Shown piece after piece: positions 25,301-31,495 of a stretch of 50,035 bases of DNA; the first letter of the stretch is position 1, and each line of letters opens with the position of its first letter. The notes beneath the pieces were generated by a model, which was not told the origin of the DNA, made no database searches, and saw only the letters and a list, made by a program, of their open reading frames with translations. This DNA comes from Azospirillum humicireducens (GTDB lineage: Bacteria > Pseudomonadota > Alphaproteobacteria > Azospirillales > Azospirillaceae): assembly GCF_001639105.2 (NCBI RefSeq), contig NZ_CP028903.1:693839-743873 (forward strand), written 5' to 3'. Position numbers and translations under genes: made by a program.

Positions 25301-26246
25301 GGCTGGCCAGAGCCATCACCGGCAGCAGCGCCTCGACACCGCCGAACAGCAGGGCCATCGACTCGGAGCTGCCGCCGGTCTTGTCGGCCACCTCCTGGAG
25401 GAAGCCGGCAAAGCCCTTCGCCTTCAGGGCGCCGGCGTTGAACTCCAGGCCCAGCGCGCGGGCGGTCGCGGTGGCTTCCTGCGACGGCTTCAGCACGGCG
25501 GCGATCACCGACCGCATGCCGTCCATGGCGGTTGAGGTCTTGATGCCGTTGGCGGTCAGCGCTGCGGCCGCGGCCATCAGCTCGTCCAGCGACACCCCGG
25601 TCTGCGCCGCGATCGGGGCGACCTGCCCGATATAGGAGGCCAGCTCCTTGATGTTGGTCTTGCCGGCAGCGGCGGACGCGAAGAAGGCGTCGGCCACATT
25701 GGCCGCGCCGCCGGCCGCTGCACCGTAGGAGTTGAGAACGGAGGTCAGGCCATCGGCGGCGGTCTGCACGTCGGTGACGCCACCGATCGCCAGCCGGTTG
25801 GCCTCGGTCAGCACGGAGATGGCATTGGCCGCACTGTACGCGCCGGCGGAAATGACCTCGTACAGAGCCTTGGCCTGGTCGGTCGGCAGCCCGCCGAACT
25901 GCCGCGCCAGATCCTTGACCTGGGCGGCGTAGCGGCCCGTATCGGCCCCCTTCAGCAGAGTGCCGACCTGGGCGATGGCGGTCTGGAACGCCATTGCGGC
26001 CTTGGTGGCCTCCACCAGGGAATCGGCCGCTCCGGCGCCGAGCTGCACGCCGGCCAGAGCCACCACGGCGGTGGCGACGCCGGACGCGGACCGGCCCAGC
26101 GCGTCGAAGCTGGACGACGCGCGGCGCACGGAACCGTCGACGCGGCCGGCGAACTGGTCGACGCGGGCTTCCGCCTGCGACAGCACCCGCCGCAGGCCGC
26201 TATCGTCCGCGCCAACCGGCACCATCATGCCGGGGAAATCAGCCAT
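19311..26246 (-). CDS. tail tape measure protein
   Basis: 2,311 residues, the largest gene in the window. The N-terminal ~400 residues match the phage tape-measure core domain (RVDQFAGRVDGSVRRASSSF, AYSAANAISVLTEANRLAI, SLDELMAAAAALTANGIKTS, GGVEALLPVMALASRESTAF). It continues with long Ala/Gln-rich coiled-coil stretches, a hydrophobic stretch near residue 560 (MALLSGAMALVGGPVGAALL) that may insert in the host membrane, and a C-terminal region with repeated tryptophan-containing units (YAGWEGLSAGEQFGITRAMG and two to three variants) before the end. It sets tail length and is ejected with the DNA. Its length implies a very long siphovirus tail. Confidence 0.93.
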   Translation of the reverse strand: MADFPGMMVPVGADDSGLRRVLSQAEARVDQFAGRVDGSVRRASSSFDALGRSASGVATAVVALAGVQLGAGAADSLVEATKAAMAFQTAIAQVGTLLKGADTGRYAAQVKDLARQFGGLPTDQAKALYEVISAGAYSAANAISVLTEANRLAIGGVTDVQTAADGLTSVLNSYGAAAGGAANVADAFFASAAAGKTNIKELASYIGQVAPIAAQTGVSLDELMAAAAALTANGIKTSTAMDGMRSVIAAVLKPSQEATATARALGLEFNAGALKAKGFAGFLQEVADKTGGSSESMALLFGGVEALLPVMALASRESTAFADAQQELQNKAGATEAAYSRLAETGEQVASRLRAAAEVYRVELGDRLLSAVQPAMAGLADNFDRLTVAAETTALALGAAFVARGIGPAIQAAGQFAASQVALRKELLTNTGHLLQKEAALRAGAAATAEAAAADVAAAQAAQAKARSDLAARATQYEAAAALDAAIGKTARLVQAEEALIAARTARAAADARVAETTVALTMAQSAQASAIAGTGVAATVASRGMALLSGAMALVGGPVGAALLAGAAAVAVFSSGMTASEKATRLHSDAMRDFDSAFDRSTGKVKTMTEAVAALRRQTLEAARDAALAAVKQEETYARAGSFKIDRAAYESGLSKEDAAKVFGPARELQQQFLAGAIDAEALFAAIDKLASQDARLKPLVKAFAEWAAPLAKAKQEVKETEAGLALLDGTADDAAKAVLGVGTNAATAASGFQSMGGEVAGLTAKLADLVAKSKQLEVPAGYQRRLAELVGPEPANGDAKDLDLWRRKRDAADAALRPIVGLETRDQTAELERQANGQRLLAGAVTDAAKAQAQNRIELAKVALEYPGLGAETAKTLLTTKDFGAVLKTLPLDLQQRWAVLQSSSQAQLAGAAAQGTLQLKLQTDAQARLAAAAGKGEAATRRATIENQVAAAAVRGLSAATRTNLEAQERSTQQQLRTESTQPILARIEAQKALVAAYGQGPQAVKAAELAEQAHTLALKEGEQGTQLYNEAKAHYIELLTQAQQLEAGVAAGPMLEQQRDQLELGQKQLQLIGASAEQRAVELARTQALIDLRERNIDAASREGQAYLANAEALARQNLALERTNAAYQELEQFGDRSFDAILQKLSAAGKSTMSWADAIATVSVELQQLALKMAIINPVKNAVLGTNLPTLFDLGGGSQQQQGQSGGGFSLTGGSNGSGSLSLGTLVSKASGGWLDRQLGGSISDAASWLNTPAYGGAVLNTGQVAQQAAGIGTGARELSSNAMPLSGSPGAGGVTYGDMLGGGLYGVGAIMNFANGQVVSGIGNTAAAVMSFIPGLQPFAPVAAIAGQILQGFFGKNRGAPAAGAAVEYTDTRQTGAGAATDNEGDPQQAQQLLQSIDAATKQFITLTGGKTNGAFGIGVEAKEGRYRVRNGGASGELGESFATLDEAVIAGLRYNIKAGLISVSADVAKAVANSTTDDINEFMADVNFAQSFRVQFDAMNAALDPTANLLKTFTENAKSIGEAVKTNITDWRSKASALGLATETELTAAARKGIEAMMGLGPATKPLVGMAAATKQAEIEFEQFRPALLSLGYTTGEVAELAARYTKKLQDSYADAVAYVQRQGAVAIEALIDPKAKSSALDRLQGLGLDRTDSAIKGLAGVIEGVETAASGGTLSIEAERAALGRLNAALYDGTISGDQYTSMVGYLTQAWQDSADAAQTAAEKAKALASYQADIVSRMHAAVGNSRGAGLIALDAQQAAALADATAAGYDTTQLRLVQAAERASQAFQLAQQDLLDAYDREIAAKQQVVDSIQSGAIALLQAARQFKDARAALREGDDSPLAPREKIQEATDRFDAAYAVLKNGSSTDADKDTARQTLLQVGPTLVALEKAASGGTASALFDKVDRVFAELGETGGLSLDTATRDLQVAQDSLKELQRARADAASMGQRQLASLSGLRDVMDQSYAVWQAALTPLQQLTGIISTTPRYSAPAAVQTAWNSLSATQQGGIAQQMGWGGQMDEAFNLWLGSSASRRADFEARVLAAGGESSVQPYRAPADVYAGWEGLSAGEQFGITRAMGWTGNIDGAFNAWLATDKGRASTFEDYVRVIAGGATYQASADIMRAWEALSADQRALAAQMAGYIGGLDGGLNAWVKLGHQADFESAVRARAHAAGIPGFATGGISYGPQLAWVSEGAHTAEAHVPLPDGRRIPVALDLRLPGSDLEPPAPTVSFRRPDLDAGGAGVAELLEAVESLRDEVRAVGRDARTQRARIGADAAALLARVEAATSDLPRKLANTRRAA

Positions 26247-26257
26247 GCCGGTCTCCG

Positions 26258-26289
26258 AAAACAGAAAGGGCGCCGGTCACCCGGCGCCC
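26258..26289 (-). terminator. hairpin between tail chaperone and tape measure genes
   Basis: Perfect 9-bp stem GGGCGCCGG (26268-26276) / CCGGCGCCC (26281-26289) with a 4-base loop; on the minus strand it is followed by an A/T-rich CTTTCTGTTTTC. It starts within the end of the chaperone extension and ends 11 bases before the tape-measure ATG. Confidence 0.7.
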
Positions 26290-26561
26290 CTGCCCTTGCC
26301 CATACCCATGTCCGGGGCCGGGCGCTTGAGGCCGAACACGGCCCGCGCACGCTCCTTCAGCTCCGCCGTGTCCTTGGGCTTGCGCTTCTGGCGCTTGGCC
26401 CCGGGCGTGGTGGCGGCGAGGAAATCGACCTTCCCGTCCAGGGCCAGCTGGATGTCGGGGAACGGGGCGTCCAGCGCCTCGCTGCGCGACCATCCCAGCC
26501 AACCCGTGGCGTACTGGAACATCTGCTCCACGTACTCCGCGAAGGTCAGCCGGCTTCCCCC
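26277..26561 (-). CDS. tail assembly chaperone, T-like part made by -1 frameshift
   Basis: This frame has no good start of its own (a GTG at 26531 lacks a ribosome-binding site). It is continuous backwards through LTFAEYVEQMFQYATGWLGW to the G-run at 26557-26561 inside the preceding gene. A -1 slip there would fuse it to the 26546-26935 product, as in lambda gpG-gpT. The product ends in a basic, Met/Gly-rich tail. The fused form would be about 218 residues and bind the tape measure. Confidence 0.6.
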   Translation of the reverse strand, partial: GGSRLTFAEYVEQMFQYATGWLGWSRSEALDAPFPDIQLALDGKVDFLAATTPGAKRQKRKPKDTAELKERARAVFGLKRPAPDMGMGKGRGAG

Positions 26562-26935
26562 GATGCGGCGGCCTCGATGCCGGCTTCAGCCGTCCCAGCC
26601 TTGGCGGTTTCCGTCTTGGGCGCCTTGCCGCCGCCGGCAAGGAAATTCAGGAACAGCAGCACCTGCGGCGCGACGACGATGACGCCTTCGTTGAAGATCG
26701 CCTCGGCGGTGGCCTCGGCCTGTTTGCCGACGCGGCCGGCGGCGGCGTTGACGACGTTCACCAGCGTGTCGAAGTCGAAGGCGTTGGTGTTGGTGAAGGC
26801 CTGGTTCAGCCCGCCATACAGGCGGCAGATGGTGCGCGAAGCGCGGACGTTGGCGAACAGCTCGACGTCTTCACCGTCGAGGGTGATGGTCATCACGCCG
26901 TGCGCGAAGCGCGGCGCCGTGCTGGGGACGGTCAT
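26546..26935 (-). CDS. tail assembly chaperone, G-like protein
   Basis: 129 residues directly before the tape measure, the standard place for gpG. It begins MTVPSTAPRFAHGVMTITLD, has a compact alpha/beta part (LFANVRASRTICRLYGGLNQAF) and an Ala/Lys-rich, flexible C-terminus ending AAASGEAG. Near the 3' end the codons read TCG GGG GAA GCC; slipping back one base on the five-G run opens the downstream frame. Ribosomes that do not slip stop at 26546. Chaperone function is inferred from position and the frameshift arrangement. Confidence 0.65.
   Translation of the reverse strand: MTVPSTAPRFAHGVMTITLDGEDVELFANVRASRTICRLYGGLNQAFTNTNAFDFDTLVNVVNAAAGRVGKQAEATAEAIFNEGVIVVAPQVLLFLNFLAGGGKAPKTETAKAGTAEAGIEAAASGEAG
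26556..26561 (-). promoter_or_regulatory. probable -1 frameshift site
   Basis: The minus strand reads C-GGGGG-A-A across two codons of the G-like frame, 10 bases before its stop. The -1 frame continues with GGA AGC CGG CTG ACC TTC into the conserved-looking T-like part. It is not a textbook X-XXY-YYZ heptamer; the GGG codon re-pairs perfectly, the next one imperfectly. Confidence 0.5.
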
Positions 26936-27018
26936 GGCAGGATCTCGCTTTGGACGGGGAGAAGAGCCGGCAGCCAGGGCGGGCTGCCGGCGCCAGGGGT
27001 GGAGGTTGGCGCCGGCGC

Positions 27019-27495
27019 TTACGGCGCGTCGGCCGCCACCTCGATCGGCTCGGCGTCGATTTCGAGGCCGACGCTGGCCTCGATCACCTTGTCGTTGCCG
27101 CCGATTTCGGTGGTGTAGGACATGACGTAGGCGCGCAGGTAGATCGTAGTCGGCGTGCCGCCGTCCGGGGCGTCGTCGAACTCGATCTTGATGTTGTAGG
27201 CCGCCTTGCGGTTCTTCGCCGCGGCGCGGATCGCGATCTGGCCGGCGCCGGTCGGAACGCGGGCGAGCTTCAGCGTACCCGAGCCATAGTCGACGGTGCC
27301 CTTCTTCTTGTGGACCGCGCCATCGCCCAGCGTCTTGTAGGTGACCTTCTCGAAGGTCTCACCGAAGGCGCCGATGTCCTCGATCTCTTCGACCTCGGTC
27401 CAGGCGAGCGCCTTGTACTGCGCTTCGGTGGTGCACAGGGCGGTGGTGGAAATGAACAGGCGCGTGCCGGCGCTCTGAACAGCGTTGCCGCTCAT
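27019..27495 (-). CDS. major tail tube protein
   Basis: 158 residues, beta-rich, with the tail-tube pattern: early TRLFISTTAL, WTEVEEIEDIGAFGETFEKV, a middle GDGAVHKKKGTVDYGSGTLK and a late IGGNDKVIEASVGLEIDAEP. It corresponds in order to lambda gpV, between the tail terminator and the chaperones. It would stack as hexamers around the tape measure. A terminator-like hairpin lies just upstream of the start, and spacing to the chaperone gene is 83 bases, so this abundant protein may have its own transcript. Confidence 0.82.
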   Translation of the reverse strand: MSGNAVQSAGTRLFISTTALCTTEAQYKALAWTEVEEIEDIGAFGETFEKVTYKTLGDGAVHKKKGTVDYGSGTLKLARVPTGAGQIAIRAAAKNRKAAYNIKIEFDDAPDGGTPTTIYLRAYVMSYTTEIGGNDKVIEASVGLEIDAEPIEVAADAP

Positions 27496-27516
27496 GGGAA
27501 TGCCCCTCCTTCGGGC

Positions 27517-27546
27517 AAAGAAAAGCCGCCCGGAATCCCGGGCGGC
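27517..27546 (-). terminator. intrinsic terminator before the tail tube gene
   Basis: Perfect 9-bp stem GCCGCCCGG / CCGGGCGGC (27525-27533 with 27538-27546), 4-base loop, followed on the minus strand by TTTTCTTT. It lies between the tail terminator gene and the tail tube gene. Confidence 0.8.
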
Positions 27547-27573
27547 GGGGAAGCTCCGGAGGCTCCGGAAGGC

Positions 27574-27993
27574 TCAGGCGTCGGGCTGGCCGAACTTGGT
27601 CTGGTAGGTCACGACGAACTGCAGGCGGGTCACCCCGGCCTTCAGCTCGCCGCTGGTCAGGCGGTCGGTGACGGTGCGCACCAGCTCGATGCGATCCAGC
27701 GTTCCGCCGAACTTGCCGCCGACGGCGATGGCCCGCTCGATGCGCAGCGCCATGGTGTCGAGTTGGTCGTCCAGGTCGGCGCCGGCGCGGACGTAGCCGT
27801 CGATATAGAGGTCCATGCGCCGCATCTGGCGCCGGCTGCCCATGGTGAGTTCCTGTGTCGCCTCGTCGGGCGTGAACAGGCCGATGCAGGGCAGCGCGTC
27901 GGCCTGGAGCGGATCGTCCCGGTTGGCGGTGACGGGAGCGATGGAGGCAAGCGCCGCGGCGATGGCGCTGCGGATGCGGGTGCGGGCGTGCAT
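27574..27993 (-). CDS. tail terminator protein (gpU-like)
   Basis: 139 residues in the position of lambda gpU, just before the tail tube gene. The start MHARTRIRSAIAAALASIAP is a helix as in tail terminators, the middle has DEATQELTMGSRRQMRRMDL followed by YIDGYVRAGADLDDQLDTMA, a strand-helix pattern typical for the family, and it ends LQFVVTYQTKFGQPDA. It would stop tail elongation and connect the tail to the head. The ATG overlaps the previous stop (ATGA). Confidence 0.7.
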   Translation of the reverse strand: MHARTRIRSAIAAALASIAPVTANRDDPLQADALPCIGLFTPDEATQELTMGSRRQMRRMDLYIDGYVRAGADLDDQLDTMALRIERAIAVGGKFGGTLDRIELVRTVTDRLTSGELKAGVTRLQFVVTYQTKFGQPDA

Positions 27994-28295
27994 CAGCGCG
28001 ACTCCCGCAGCAGCAGGACGGTCATGCCCTGCCCGTCCGGCCGCGGCTCCGACACCGTGAAGGACAGGCCGCGCAGCTCGACGGCGGCGCCGGCGGGCAC
28101 CGGCCCGCCGATGTCGGCGTCGACCACCGCCAGCGAGGTCATCAGGGTGGAGACCGGCCCGTCGTCGGTGTCAACCTGATAGTGCCGGCGGTCGAAGATG
28201 CCGGTGACGGTGACATCGGAGCGACCGGCCCGGCGGATCACCGCCGGCTCACCGAAGGCGCCGATGCAGGCGCTGTTGAGGTCATCGAAGACCAT
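27993..28295 (-). CDS. head-tail joining protein (gpFII-like)
   Basis: 100 residues, beta-rich: MVFDDLNSACIGAFGEPAVI, then TVTGIFDRRHYQVDTDDGPV and a C-terminal strand pair ending GQGMTVLLLRESR. The size, the opening helix followed by a gFGepa-type turn, and the place between capsid and tail terminator fit the head-tail attachment proteins of lambda gpFII type. The ATG at 28295 is chosen because the family begins with this helix; the longer frame to 28385 is Arg/Pro-rich and overlaps a hairpin. Confidence 0.65.
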   Translation of the reverse strand: MVFDDLNSACIGAFGEPAVIRRAGRSDVTVTGIFDRRHYQVDTDDGPVSTLMTSLAVVDADIGGPVPAGAAVELRGLSFTVSEPRPDGQGMTVLLLRESR

Positions 28296-28311
28296 AGGCC
28301 AAGTCCCCAAA

Positions 28312-28345
28312 CGCGACGGGCGGCCCGAAGGCCGCCCGTGTCGCG
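28312..28345 (-). terminator. long GC hairpin between capsid-region genes
   Basis: GGGCGGC (28318-28324) pairs with GCCGCCC (28331-28337), extended outward by CGCGAC / GTCGCG after a 2-base bulge. There is no T-run, so it may slow or protect RNA rather than terminate. Confidence 0.45.
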
Positions 28346-28363
28346 TCGCTGCTGTGGTGCCGG

Positions 28364-28693
28364 TCAGCCCTGCAGGGCGGCCCACGCCTTGTCACGCCGG
28401 TCAGCGGTGACCTCCACCCCCAGCACGTCGCCCAGCGCCTTCAGCTCCGGCTTGCCGGCCTTGAAGTGCTTGGCATTCGCCGGGTCGAGCTGGCCGATCG
28501 CCGCGATGATGCGGTCGAGCGGCAGCCCGTCCTCTTCGATTTCTTCGCCGGCCTTCACCCAGCGGGCGAAGCCGCGGGCCACCAGCGAGGCGGCCTGTTC
28601 GTCTTCCGGATCCTTGACCTCGATGACGGCCCCCGGCCGCAGCGTGGTCTCCTTGGCCACCTTCACGGTGACCAGCAGGCGCAGCTTGGCCAT
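28364..28693 (-). CDS. small capsid-region protein (gpFI position)
   Basis: 109 residues. The N-terminus AKLRLLVTVKVAKETTLRPG and the DPEDEQAASLVARGFARWV segment resemble short phage proteins that bind a ligand-like strand; the C-terminus KPELKALGDVLGVEVTADRR reads like a small HeH/LEM-type helical motif. It occupies the place of lambda gpFI between major capsid and gpFII, but sequence likeness to gpFI is not evident, so its role in packaging or head completion is unproven. It starts 3 bases after the capsid stop. Confidence 0.5.
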   Translation of the reverse strand: MAKLRLLVTVKVAKETTLRPGAVIEVKDPEDEQAASLVARGFARWVKAGEEIEEDGLPLDRIIAAIGQLDPANAKHFKAGKPELKALGDVLGVEVTADRRDKAWAALQG

Positions 28694-28696
28694 GGA

Positions 28697-29722
28697 TCAC
28701 CTCACCGTCGCGGCCATGCAGGCGTTGGGACGCCGCGGGTAGACCAGCGGCGCCGACTGGCTCAGCAGCAGGCGCCGGCCCGGGTTCTCTTCGATCCAGC
28801 TCTTGGGGAAGATCTCCAGGGCCTGATAGCCGGCGCGCGGGTCGAGGATGGCACCGTGGGCCTGGGTGCCCTCCATGGCGCCGGTGGCGCCCAGCAGCAC
28901 CGTGTGATCCGGCAGCAGCGGCTTGGTGACGCCGCCCTCGGTGTAGGTGTCGTTGTAGGTATACAGCTCGACCATGCCGATCCGGCCCTTGTAGACCGGG
29001 GTACCGGGCACGCCGGGCTGGAAGCCCATCTGGACGATGGCCGCCTGTCCCAGGTTGCGGTCGAGCACCTTCTCCAGCTTCGGGTCGGCCTCGAACAGCG
29101 CCCAGGCCTTGGCGTCCATCACCACGACATTCACCGCGGCGCCGGACTTCTGCCCCACCAGGTCGATCCATTCCGACAGGTCGGCATAGGGCGACACGCC
29201 GGCCTCGCCCCAGCGGGCGCCGGCGGACAGCACCAGCGACAGGTCGCCGGCGCGTTGGAAGTCCACCAGCACCTCCGGGTATTTCTCGCCCTTCACCACG
29301 CATTTGCCGGTGCGCAGGACCTCGGCCGCCATCACCTCCTTGCGGCGCAGGATCTGGGTCAGCTGGCGCTGCAGCTTGGCGCCCAGGATCGCCTGTTCAC
29401 GCGCCGCGGCCGACAGGGCACCGCCCAGCGGTTCGCCGGCCAGCCGGCGCAGCGGCTCGTCCGGCTTGATGTCGTGCAGCGGCTTCACATAGGCCGGGGC
29501 GAACATCTTGGTTTCATAGCCGGTATCGGTGCCGACGCGGCCGGCGGCCAGCGGCGAGACGAAAGGCGCGACCTCGATGTCGTCGACCTCGACGTCGAAG
29601 ATGATCTTCTCGGTATCGCTGAAGCTGGCCAGCGGGAAGAACATGTCCAGCAGGAAGCGGGGAGCCTTGGCGCGCAGCGACCGCAGCACCCCCAGCATGG
29701 CGAGGGTGGAGTAGATGTCCAT
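28697..29722 (-). CDS. major capsid protein (lambda gpE type)
   Basis: 341 residues, typical for the gpE family. Recognisable features are MDIYSTLAMLGVLRSL, LLDMFFPLASFSDTEKIIFD, the middle VDDIEVAPFVSPLAAGRVGT, GYETKMFAPAYVKPLHDIKP, an E-loop/backbone helix region QRQLTQILRRKEVMAAEVLR, and the late ELYTYNDTYTEGG with a C-terminal LLLSQSAPLVYPRRPNACMA. It forms the icosahedral shell. Immediate neighbours are the decoration protein (12 bases upstream) and connector genes, as in lambda. Confidence 0.93.
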   Translation of the reverse strand: MDIYSTLAMLGVLRSLRAKAPRFLLDMFFPLASFSDTEKIIFDVEVDDIEVAPFVSPLAAGRVGTDTGYETKMFAPAYVKPLHDIKPDEPLRRLAGEPLGGALSAAAREQAILGAKLQRQLTQILRRKEVMAAEVLRTGKCVVKGEKYPEVLVDFQRAGDLSLVLSAGARWGEAGVSPYADLSEWIDLVGQKSGAAVNVVVMDAKAWALFEADPKLEKVLDRNLGQAAIVQMGFQPGVPGTPVYKGRIGMVELYTYNDTYTEGGVTKPLLPDHTVLLGATGAMEGTQAHGAILDPRAGYQALEIFPKSWIEENPGRRLLLSQSAPLVYPRRPNACMAATVR

Positions 29723-29734
29723 GGGTGGGTGTCC

Positions 29735-30094
29735 TCAGAGGAAGATCGACAGGTCGCGCAGCGCGTCGGCCGCCGACGCGGCGGAATGGCCGGCGCCGAA
29801 GGTCAGCTGGTCCGGGTTGAACTCGCCGGCGACGTAGACAATGGCCTCGACGTCGGCCGCGGTGGCATCGACCGGTTCGGCCAGGATGGCGCGCGGCGCT
29901 TCCGAGCCATCGCTGGCCATGGCCACCGACAGGGCATAGCGCTTGCTGGCGGCGATGCGGCCGAGCACGGCACCGGCGGCGAGCACACCGGAACCGCCGG
30001 CGATGGTCACCAGCCGGGTGACGCGCGGGAAGTCGCCGCCGATCAGCGACGGCAGCGGTTGACTGGTCTGGGAGGAAAAGCTGGCGGGGGTCAT
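29735..30094 (-). CDS. head decoration protein (gpD type)
   Basis: 119 residues, matching lambda gpD in size and place. Signs are the flexible Ser/Thr-rich N-terminus (MTPASFSSQTSQPLPSL), the following GGDFPRVTRLVTIAGGSG, RYALSVAMASDGSEAPRAIL, and the end VYVAGEFNPDQLTFGAGHSA. It would trimerise on the expanded capsid and stabilise it. It overlaps the scaffold-like gene by 4 bases and precedes the capsid gene by 12, so all are co-translated. Confidence 0.85.
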   Translation of the reverse strand: MTPASFSSQTSQPLPSLIGGDFPRVTRLVTIAGGSGVLAAGAVLGRIAASKRYALSVAMASDGSEAPRAILAEPVDATAADVEAIVYVAGEFNPDQLTFGAGHSAASAADALRDLSIFL

Positions 30095-30636
30095 CGGGTG
30101 CCGTCCTTCTTCGCAATGAGCCCGACGGCGGCCATGCTCGACAGCACCGCGGCGGCGGCCTTTTCGTCGTCGCTCAGGCTGCCGGTGTCGGTGGAGGCGC
30201 CGACGGTCGGGTTGGGGTGGGCGTCCATGGCGGCGAGCGCCAGCGGGTTGCCGGTGGGGGTGGAGGCACCGGGCGCGGTGGCGCCGATGGGGGCGGCCTC
30301 CAGCGCGGCGCAGGCGGCCTCGACGGTCAGGTCGGTGTTGAAGGCCAGATGGGCGGCGAGCTGGACGCGGCCGGCAGCGGCCGGCGCGGCGAAGATGGCG
30401 GCGCAGCGCTCGCGCTCGCCGGGCGCGGCGGCCTGCTGGCTGCCGGCATTCTTGTCGCCACCGTCGCCGTTGCCGGGCGTCTGGTCCTCTTCGCCGTCCT
30501 TCGGCGTGGTCTCATCCTGCTGGTCGGCATCGTCGCCGGTGCCGGCCTTGGTTGTGTCGGTGCCCGCCTGGGTCTCCCCGTCCGCCGCCTTGGAGCGGCC
30601 GAAGGGGTTCAGGTGAGCGAAGCTGAACGTTTTCAC
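30091..30636 (-). CDS. scaffold-like capsid assembly protein
   Basis: 181 residues. The first half is a low-complexity acidic region rich in Asp, Gly, Thr and Gln (ETQAGTDTTKAGTGDDADQQ); the second half is helical (RCAAIFAAPAAAGRVQLAAH, DEKAAAAVLSSMAAVGLIA). In this phage group a protein of this make-up follows the S49 protease and takes the scaffold role that lambda gives to the protease's C-terminal part (Nu3). It overlaps both neighbours by 4 bases. Function is inferred from position and composition. Confidence 0.6.
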   Translation of the reverse strand: MKTFSFAHLNPFGRSKAADGETQAGTDTTKAGTGDDADQQDETTPKDGEEDQTPGNGDGGDKNAGSQQAAAPGERERCAAIFAAPAAAGRVQLAAHLAFNTDLTVEAACAALEAAPIGATAPGASTPTGNPLALAAMDAHPNPTVGASTDTGSLSDDEKAAAAVLSSMAAVGLIAKKDGTR

Positions 30637-31481
30637 TGGGTGTCCCTCACATGATCCACCAGAGCCGCAAAGGCCTGGTCGGGTGGCAGGACCGCATCGG
30701 CCAGCCCAAGGCGCACGGCCTCGGCGGTGCCGACCGGCCCCTCGAAACAGCGGGCCTCGGTGGCGAGAACCGCCGCCACGTCCAGCCCGCGGGCGCGGGC
30801 GACGGTCTCGGCGAAGAGCTGGCGCAGCGCGTCGACCTGCCCCTGCCAGTCGGCGCGCACCGCCTCGGGCAGCGCGGCATAGGGGTGGCCATCGGTCTTG
30901 TGGGCGCCGGACTGGATGAGGGTCGGTTTCAGCCCGGCCTCCTCCAGCATCCGGGAATAGTCCCAGTGCATCAGCCAGACGCCGATCGATCCCACCCCGC
31001 CGGTGCGCGGCACCGCGATGCTGTCGGCCGCGCAGGCGATGGCGTAGGCGGCGGAATAAGCCTCTTCGCTGCAGATGGCCGCCACCGGCTTGGCCGCGGC
31101 TTTCTTGGTGGCGACGATCCAGTCCACCAGGTCGAAACAGCCCTGGGCGATGCCGCCGCCGCTGTCGATGTCCAGGCAGACGGCGCGCACGTCCGGATCG
31201 GCGAAGGCGTGCGCCAGCTGAAAGCGCAGCCCGTCGTAACCGGTGGCCCAGCTGGCCCCGATGGTGCCCAGCTTGGGCACCAGCAGGCCGGCGACCGACA
31301 CCACCGCCACGCCCCGGTCCACCTCGTAGGGCCGGCGCGTGCCGTTGACCTCGCCCAGCCGGGTGCAGCCGGCCGGCAGCTCCCCGCCGGCGCGGTTCGC
31401 CCGGGTCAGCTGCACCATGCGCGCAGCCGCCGTCTCGGCCCAGGCTGGGGCCACCAGCACGGGCTGCATCGTCTTCAGCAT
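30633..31481 (-). CDS. S49 family capsid protease (gpC type)
   Basis: 282 residues of the SppA/ClpP-like S49 family, used to clear the scaffold and process the portal during prohead maturation. The core VVSVAGLLVPKLG, CLDIDSGGGIAQGC, the catalytic Ser143 in SEEAYSAAYAIA and Lys195 in SGAHKTDGHP, and the middle TGGVGSIGVW form the Ser/Lys dyad pattern. It is followed directly by the scaffold-like gene (4-base overlap) and preceded by the portal gene. Confidence 0.9.
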   Translation of the reverse strand: MLKTMQPVLVAPAWAETAAARMVQLTRANRAGGELPAGCTRLGEVNGTRRPYEVDRGVAVVSVAGLLVPKLGTIGASWATGYDGLRFQLAHAFADPDVRAVCLDIDSGGGIAQGCFDLVDWIVATKKAAAKPVAAICSEEAYSAAYAIACAADSIAVPRTGGVGSIGVWLMHWDYSRMLEEAGLKPTLIQSGAHKTDGHPYAALPEAVRADWQGQVDALRQLFAETVARARGLDVAAVLATEARCFEGPVGTAEAVRLGLADAVLPPDQAFAALVDHVRDTQ

Positions 31482-31495
31482 GTCGAAAGGCTCCG

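Noticed and set aside
22053..25535. A 1,160-residue plus-strand open frame opposite the tape measure gene
   Set aside because: Antisense to a clear tape measure protein; composition is Arg/Gly/Gln-rich with no domain.
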